The notes beneath the pieces are model-generated. The model was not told where the DNA came from. It saw nothing but the letters and a program-made list of their open reading frames with translations, and did no database searches. A stretch of DNA of 44,695 nt, taken from the NCBI RefSeq assembly GCF_000717655.1, contig NZ_JNZY01000064.1, forward strand, positions 1-44,695, written 5' to 3'. This DNA comes from Streptomyces katrae (lineage in GTDB: Bacteria; Actinomycetota; Actinomycetes; Streptomycetales; Streptomycetaceae). Below, piece after piece: positions 41,294 through 44,695 of the stretch. Position numbers and translations under genes: made by a program. Positions within the stretch are counted from its first letter, which is position 1. Every line of letters starts with the position of its first letter.

Positions 41294-42070
41294 GACAACC
41301 TCATCCGCTAGATGGTCAGATGATCACTCTACGGTCGAAGTGCGCTGGTCATGGCGGCCGCGCGTTCATCGCGGATAGCGCGGAGTCCTGGGCGGCCGCC
41401 CGTTGCAGGTCTGGGCGCTGGAGGAGCGGCTGGCTGGGGGTGAGGCAGGTGGTGCGGGTGCGGTGCCCAGGTGGCGGTGACGCTGACGATCATGTCCCCC
41501 AGAGAGTTGATATCACTGCGTGCCGTGGAGGGCGAAGGAGGCAGGCCGGTCACATTGAGTGCGGGCTCGCCGCCGGGTGCCGGTGCGGGAGCGCCGCCGT
41601 GCCCGGGGGTGGGGAGCGAACCGGCCCTCGGCGCCGTGCTGTTTCGAGCGGGTATGCGTTGAGCCCGCCGACGACAGGACGGCGCCGGCCTTCGGGCGTC
41701 GGCCGTTGTGAGGCCGGTGGTGACATGATGCCGCCGTTCAGGGAGGGGACGTACGTGAAGACGTGATGTACCGCCGCTGACGCCGGCCGTCACCAGAAAG
41801 CCCTGCCCTCCCAGCCCGGGCGAGCGCGGCTGTAGGGGAGCGGTGATTGTGATCGGTGGTGGGCTGGGCCGGTCTGGGCTGCAGCTCGGGGTGGGCAGCC
41901 CCGGGCGGGGAAGACGGTGTGCGCCGACGGCCTGTCTTTGCCGTTGTTGTCGTCGTGCGACTGCGGGTTTGCGAGACATCGAGCATGCTGACCCGCCGGG
42001 GTCGGTTCTTCAGAGCGCTGACCACTTTCGCTGACCGTGGGTAGGGATAACCGGTTCCCTGGCCAGGTGT
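41294..42070. other. 780-bp stretch without a recognisable gene
   Basis: Frames on both strands are His/Pro/Arg rich or short and lack RBS. A CACTCTAC stretch just upstream of the lipoprotein (about 41325) may be part of its promoter. Nothing else is supported. Confidence 0.4.
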
Positions 42071-42694
42071 TCAGGCGCCGGAGTGTGCTCCGTCGCCGGT
42101 GCCGAGGAGGGGGACGGCGAGCCGACGTTCCACGGCGTTGGACAGCGACCACAGTTCGCTGCGCCGCTTCCGGTCCCGCGCGCCTTGGCGGTCGGCGCGG
42201 CGGATCCCGGGGACCGCGAGGACCAGGGTGGTCAGGGAAGCGGCCAGCCCGGCGCCGAGGAGTGCACCGGCGAGTACGGCCCCGTCCGACAGGGCGAACG
42301 GAAGCGCGAACCCGAGGCAGAGCGTGCCGAGGCCGCCGAGGACGGCCAGCGTCCACCACACAGGGGTGAGCGGATGCTCGTCGCGCAGGTGGTCGACCAG
42401 CTGCCGGTCGGTGGGGCGGCGCCGGAGGTGCTCTTGGGCAGCGGCGAACAGCTCGGCACGCCCGCGCAGCGCCCAAACGGCGCGTACCCCCACCCATACG
42501 ACGGGCAGCACGAACAGCGTCACCAGCACCAGGACCGCCTGGACCGCCCGTGGCACCGGCACCCGGCCGGAAGCGTCGGCCACCACGGACGCCACGGCGG
42601 CGCCCGCGAGTACGGCACCCGCCGTGTTCGTGGCCATGAGCCAGCGCCGGGCCCGGTGTACCCGAGCGCTGAGAGGAAAGTCGACCGCGTCCAA
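42071..42694 (-). CDS. membrane protein, 207 aa
   Basis: Start is a TTG at 42694 with GGAGA 6 nt upstream. Four hydrophobic segments are visible: MATNTAGAVLAGAAVASVVA, AVLVLVTLFVLPVVWVGVRA, WWTLAVLGGLGTLCLGFALP and AVLAGALLGAGLAASLTTLV. The loop between helices 2 and 3 is charged (AAQEHLRRRPTDRQLVDHLR). The basic C-terminus (RRADRQGARDRKRRSELWSL) is probably cytoplasmic. There is no family I can name. It is isolated, with unassigned DNA on both sides. Confidence 0.78.
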   Translation of the reverse strand: MDAVDFPLSARVHRARRWLMATNTAGAVLAGAAVASVVADASGRVPVPRAVQAVLVLVTLFVLPVVWVGVRAVWALRGRAELFAAAQEHLRRRPTDRQLVDHLRDEHPLTPVWWTLAVLGGLGTLCLGFALPFALSDGAVLAGALLGAGLAASLTTLVLAVPGIRRADRQGARDRKRRSELWSLSNAVERRLAVPLLGTGDGAHSGA

Positions 42695-43403
42695 CGTCTT
42701 CTCCGTTCGATGACCGCAGGTACTCTACGCAGCCCGCCGAGGAAGCGGCGAAGTTCATCCACGCTGACGATCCGTGCCGCAATCACGCTCGGTCGACCTG
42801 ACGTCCCCGCCTCTCGTGGCCCTGAAGATGCGCCGGCCCCCGGCCGCCGCACCGAGGTAGGCGTCCTGGATCGGGTCCCCCCGAGAGCGGCCCGCTCCTC
42901 CACCACCCCACAACCGCTGCGCCCGGCCGGGAACTGCTCCGCTGGGTCTGCAGCCGGCTGGGCAGCTGCCCCCCCGGAGCGCCAGCAGGATCTGCCGCCG
43001 GTCGCCGGTCGCCGGCCCGCGGCCGGGAACCGGCTTGGGGGTCGAGGGCTGCGAGCGCGGCGGCCCGCCAGCGGGCCCGGCCGTGGTCCCAGGGCGCCGG
43101 TGGCCTCGGTGGTGGTGACCGTCGGCGGAGGCGGTACGCCCCGGGTTCCGGCTCGATGACCCGCGCTGGCGGCCGGGGAGTTCGCGGGTTCCATGCGCCG
43201 GCTGACCGCGCCGACTACGGGCCCTCGGCGGTGCTTGGGGAAGTCCGGGTAATAGACCGGTTCCGGTCGGGGCGGGTGGTCTGCGGGTATGTCCGGTGAG
43301 GATGGGATGCGTGCCGCCCGCTCGGCGGTGCCGGCGTTCGGGTGCGGCCGCCGCTTCGCCGCGCGCCGACCGCCACGCGCCCATGCTCCCGACACCGAGG
43401 AGT
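42695..43403. other. 700-bp stretch without a recognisable gene
   Basis: Very GC-rich, with long overlapping Arg/Pro/Gly frames on both strands and no RBS or family resemblance. I see no RNA gene. Confidence 0.4.
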
Positions 43404-43450
43404 GGCTTTGTTCACGAGAACCGACAGCACGTGTTCACCACTTCGGGAGG
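43404..43450 (+). repeat. left copy of an inverted repeat pair
   Basis: Bases 43404-43424 and 43433-43450 recur exactly, in the same order but inverted, at 44220-44240 and 44187-44204. The spacer between the two blocks differs (8 nt here, 15 nt in the other copy). The right-hand copy, on the minus strand, reads FVHENRELTPQVHHFG. Confidence 0.85.
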
Positions 43451-43598
43451 GCGGTGAGTCCGGGAGCGTTCGAAGGGCGTGCCGATGAGACGCGGCGATG
43501 TGGGGTGCCGCGAGGTGCTTCGCTGGTGATGATGCACTTCGGTCACGACTTGGGGCAGTGCATTGGCCTGTCGTGTACCTGCGGTACACGCTGTGTCT

Positions 43599-44120
43599 AT
43601 GGCGAGACGATCACAGGTTCGGACGGGTACGCCGGGCGGCTGCCTTCTCAACGGATGCCTGACCCTTCTGGGACTACTGCTCGTGGTCGTCGTCGGCGGG
43701 TGGATCTGGCTGGAGACAGAGCCGGCGCGTGATGAGGCCCAGGCGCGCAAGGACCTGCGGGAGAACGTCGAAGTGCTCCGCGGCCGGCTGGGCGAGGCAG
43801 CGGCCGACGGCAGCCTTCCCGATACGGAGATCGCTCAGGTCTTCCCTCCGTCGAAGTCCGCCAAGGGCTTCGTGGGTGTGACGCGGCAGGGCGAGGCCGT
43901 CACCGTGGTCGCGGAAGTGCTCGGTCAGGGACCGCCACGGACCTTCATCTTCGTGTATGAGCGGTCGGTGGCAGGCTGTTACGCCTTCGAGGTGCCGCCC
44001 CCGGCTCGCGGGGCGCCGCGGCCCTCCATCCGGGAACTACCGCAAGAGGCGTGTGCGGCGGGCTCGGCCACGTTCCCCGGTTCCGATCGGCAGGATCAAC
44101 AGTCACATGACGCGAAGTAG
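43599..44120 (+). CDS. membrane-anchored hypothetical protein, 173 aa
   Basis: From ATG 43599 (MARRSQVRTGTPGG) the protein has one strong N-terminal helix (LLNGCLTLLGLLLVVVVGGW), then a soluble part beginning with a charged helix (PARDEAQARKDLRENVEVLR) and a beta-rich domain (KGFVGVTRQGEAVTVVAEVL, PPRTFIFVYERSVAGCYAFE). The N-in topology is suggested by the basic start, so the domain would be extracytoplasmic. Two Cys near the C-terminus could form a disulfide. There is no good RBS; TACACG lies 9 nt before the ATG. The gene is bracketed by an inverted repeat pair. Family not recognised. Confidence 0.75.
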   Translation: MARRSQVRTGTPGGCLLNGCLTLLGLLLVVVVGGWIWLETEPARDEAQARKDLRENVEVLRGRLGEAAADGSLPDTEIAQVFPPSKSAKGFVGVTRQGEAVTVVAEVLGQGPPRTFIFVYERSVAGCYAFEVPPPARGAPRPSIRELPQEACAAGSATFPGSDRQDQQSHDAK

Positions 44121-44186
44121 TCCGTCAGAGAGGGAGATCAGCTCATCTCCGCACAGAGGCTGTTCGAATCCAGGACCACTCCAGCG

Positions 44187-44240
44187 CCTCCCGAAGTGGT
44201 GAACCTGTGGGGTCAGTTCTCGGTTCTCGTGAACAAAGCC
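44187..44240 (-). repeat. right copy of an inverted repeat pair
   Basis: Two exact blocks of 18 and 21 bases matching those at 43433-43450 and 43404-43424 in opposite orientation. Together the copies flank the gene at 43599-44120 with an outer distance of 837 bp. Confidence 0.85.
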
Positions 44241-44355
44241 GCCGTGTGCGACGTCCATTGCCTTGCCCAAGGCCGTCCCACGCAGGCAGTGGGTGGACCA
44301 GAGCAGCTGGAGATCCGAGAGGCGCGACGTCAGTGGTCCCAAGTACGGTCTGTCC

Positions 44356-44475
44356 ATGGATGATCAGCGGTCGCCTCTTTATCCGATAGACGGCATGCCC
44401 TGGAAGCCCGTTCCGCCGTTCCTCGGAGCCGGCAACGCGGGTGGGTGTGTCTCGTCCGTTGGAGATCGGGCATGA
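44356..44475 (+). CDS. small hypothetical protein, 39 aa
   Basis: A short frame, MDDQRSPLYPIDGMPWKPVP then PFLGAGNAGGCVSSVGDRA. TACGGT at 44344-44349 ends 6 nt before the ATG, a leaderless promoter arrangement. The stop overlaps the next start as ATGA. The coupling and natural composition favour a real gene. No family recognised. Confidence 0.45.
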   Translation: MDDQRSPLYPIDGMPWKPVPPFLGAGNAGGCVSSVGDRA

Positions 44476-44573
44476 GCGAAATGCCGACGCATGGGGCAGA
44501 AGAAGTACGACAGGCGTGGGGCCGGGTCACTACTGAGGATTTCGCGTTGTCGTCGGGTAGTGACGGTTCATGA
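44472..44573 (+). CDS. N-terminal stub of a hypothetical protein, cut by an IS630 element
   Basis: Begins at ATG 44472 in ATGA overlap with the preceding frame (MSEMPTHGAEEVRQAWGRVT, then TEDFALSSG) and meets a stop at 44573 inside what appears to be the left end of the IS630 element. The inverted repeat at 44526-44564 overlaps its last third. I infer that the original gene was longer. Confidence 0.4.
   Translation: MSEMPTHGAEEVRQAWGRVTTEDFALSSGSDGS
44526..44564. repeat. inverted repeat near the IS630 left end
   Basis: GTCACTAC (44526-44533) and GTAGTGAC (44557-44564) are perfect 8-bp arms separated by 23 nt, 31 nt upstream of the transposase start. Confidence 0.55.
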
Positions 44574-44594
44574 TCCCTGCGGTATGCCGGTGAG

Positions 44595-44695
44595 GTGAGG
44601 TATCCAGAGGGTGGGGGCCTGACGGCTGAGCGTCGGGCGTTTCGTGAGGGGATCCGGTTTCAGGCCGGGATGCGGTTCGCGGCGGGTGAGAAGAC
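44595..44695 (+). CDS. IS630-family transposase, partial at window edge
   Basis: From GTG 44595 the frame reads VRYPEGGGLTAERRAFREGI and RFQAGMRFAAGEKT and runs off the window. RYPxGGGLTAxERAFRE and the following helix are the usual beginning of Streptomyces IS630-type transposases, which continue into a helix-turn-helix and a DDE domain. Only 33 codons are visible, so integrity cannot be judged. Confidence 0.75.
   Translation, partial: MRYPEGGGLTAERRAFREGIRFQAGMRFAAGEK

Noticed and set aside
41329..41979. Leftward 216-codon frame after the propeller lipoprotein
   Set aside because: Pro/His/Arg-rich with no RBS and no hydrophobic core pattern; treated as non-coding.
44160..44180. GTTCGAATCC resembling a tRNA T-loop, as a possible tRNA or att site
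   Set aside because: The flanking bases do not form a T-stem and no acceptor or anticodon arms can be built.
1..44695. CRISPR array, rRNA or complete tRNA gene
   Set aside because: No regularly spaced repeats and no cloverleaf or rRNA-like segment were seen; the only tandem repeat is three 9-bp units at 9057.

Overview
The window reads as a Streptomyces-type actinomycete chromosome. GC is very high with strong GC3 bias, GTG/TTG starts are common, several genes lack a ribosome binding site but have a TANNNT box 6-8 nt before the start codon (leaderless style), and the families (DUF6243, EACC1-caspase, SufR-like and TetR regulators, GH15, secreted pectate lyase) are typical of that group. The density of truncated genes and insertion-sequence debris suggests an accessory or chromosome-arm region. 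Assignments come from reading translations by eye; no database search was possible.

Layout. 1-5.3 kb: a conserved hypothetical, a secreted pectate lyase with a clear terminator, an IS110 transposase remnant, then a leftward set of a 29-residue membrane peptide, an ECF sigma factor and a translationally coupled small membrane protein, and DUF6243. 5.3-10 kb: a helix-turn-helix remnant, an alpha/beta hydrolase divergent from a damaged TetR gene, a damaged YnfA-like gene, and two tandem paralogous membrane proteins whose junction is out of frame. 10-12.3 kb: an FAD monooxygenase divergent from a TetR regulator, with a perfect 30-bp palindrome between them. 12.9-14.8 kb: an EACC1 gene coupled by GTGA overlap to a caspase-like protease that is frameshifted in a G6 run. 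15-18.7 kb: a GH15 glycosidase with a coupled membrane protein, then DoxX divergent from a SufR-like cysteine-rich regulator. 19-21.7 kb: LysR divergent from an SDR dehydrogenase, then a convergent alpha/beta hydrolase.

21.7-25.2 kb is a graveyard: the 3' ends of an oxidoreductase and a TetR gene joined by a deletion, a TniQ-like zinc domain remnant and a ketoacyl-synthase III remnant, surrounding one intact secreted lamin-tail-domain protein. 25.4-35 kb holds mostly single genes: a four-EF-hand protein, nicotinamidase, an LRR-like protein, a lipoprotein, a zinc-ribbon protein, hypotheticals, a GNAT and a membrane protein. 34.8-36.3 kb is again degraded (a multi-frame hypothetical, and a Ku fragment fused to the start of an IS5-type transposase). 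36.5-44.7 kb: a methyltransferase, a GNAT, an internally deleted IS5 transposase next to a frameshifted gene, a beta-propeller lipoprotein, two membrane proteins (one flanked by inverted repeats), and the start of an IS630 transposase at the right edge.

The main system-level observation is the EACC1-caspase conflict module at 12.9-14.8 kb. The most legible regulatory circuits are the TetR/monooxygenase palindromes, the DoxX/SufR-like intergenic repeats and the sigma-factor cluster. The repeated pattern of half-genes points to an arm shaped by deletion and IS traffic.
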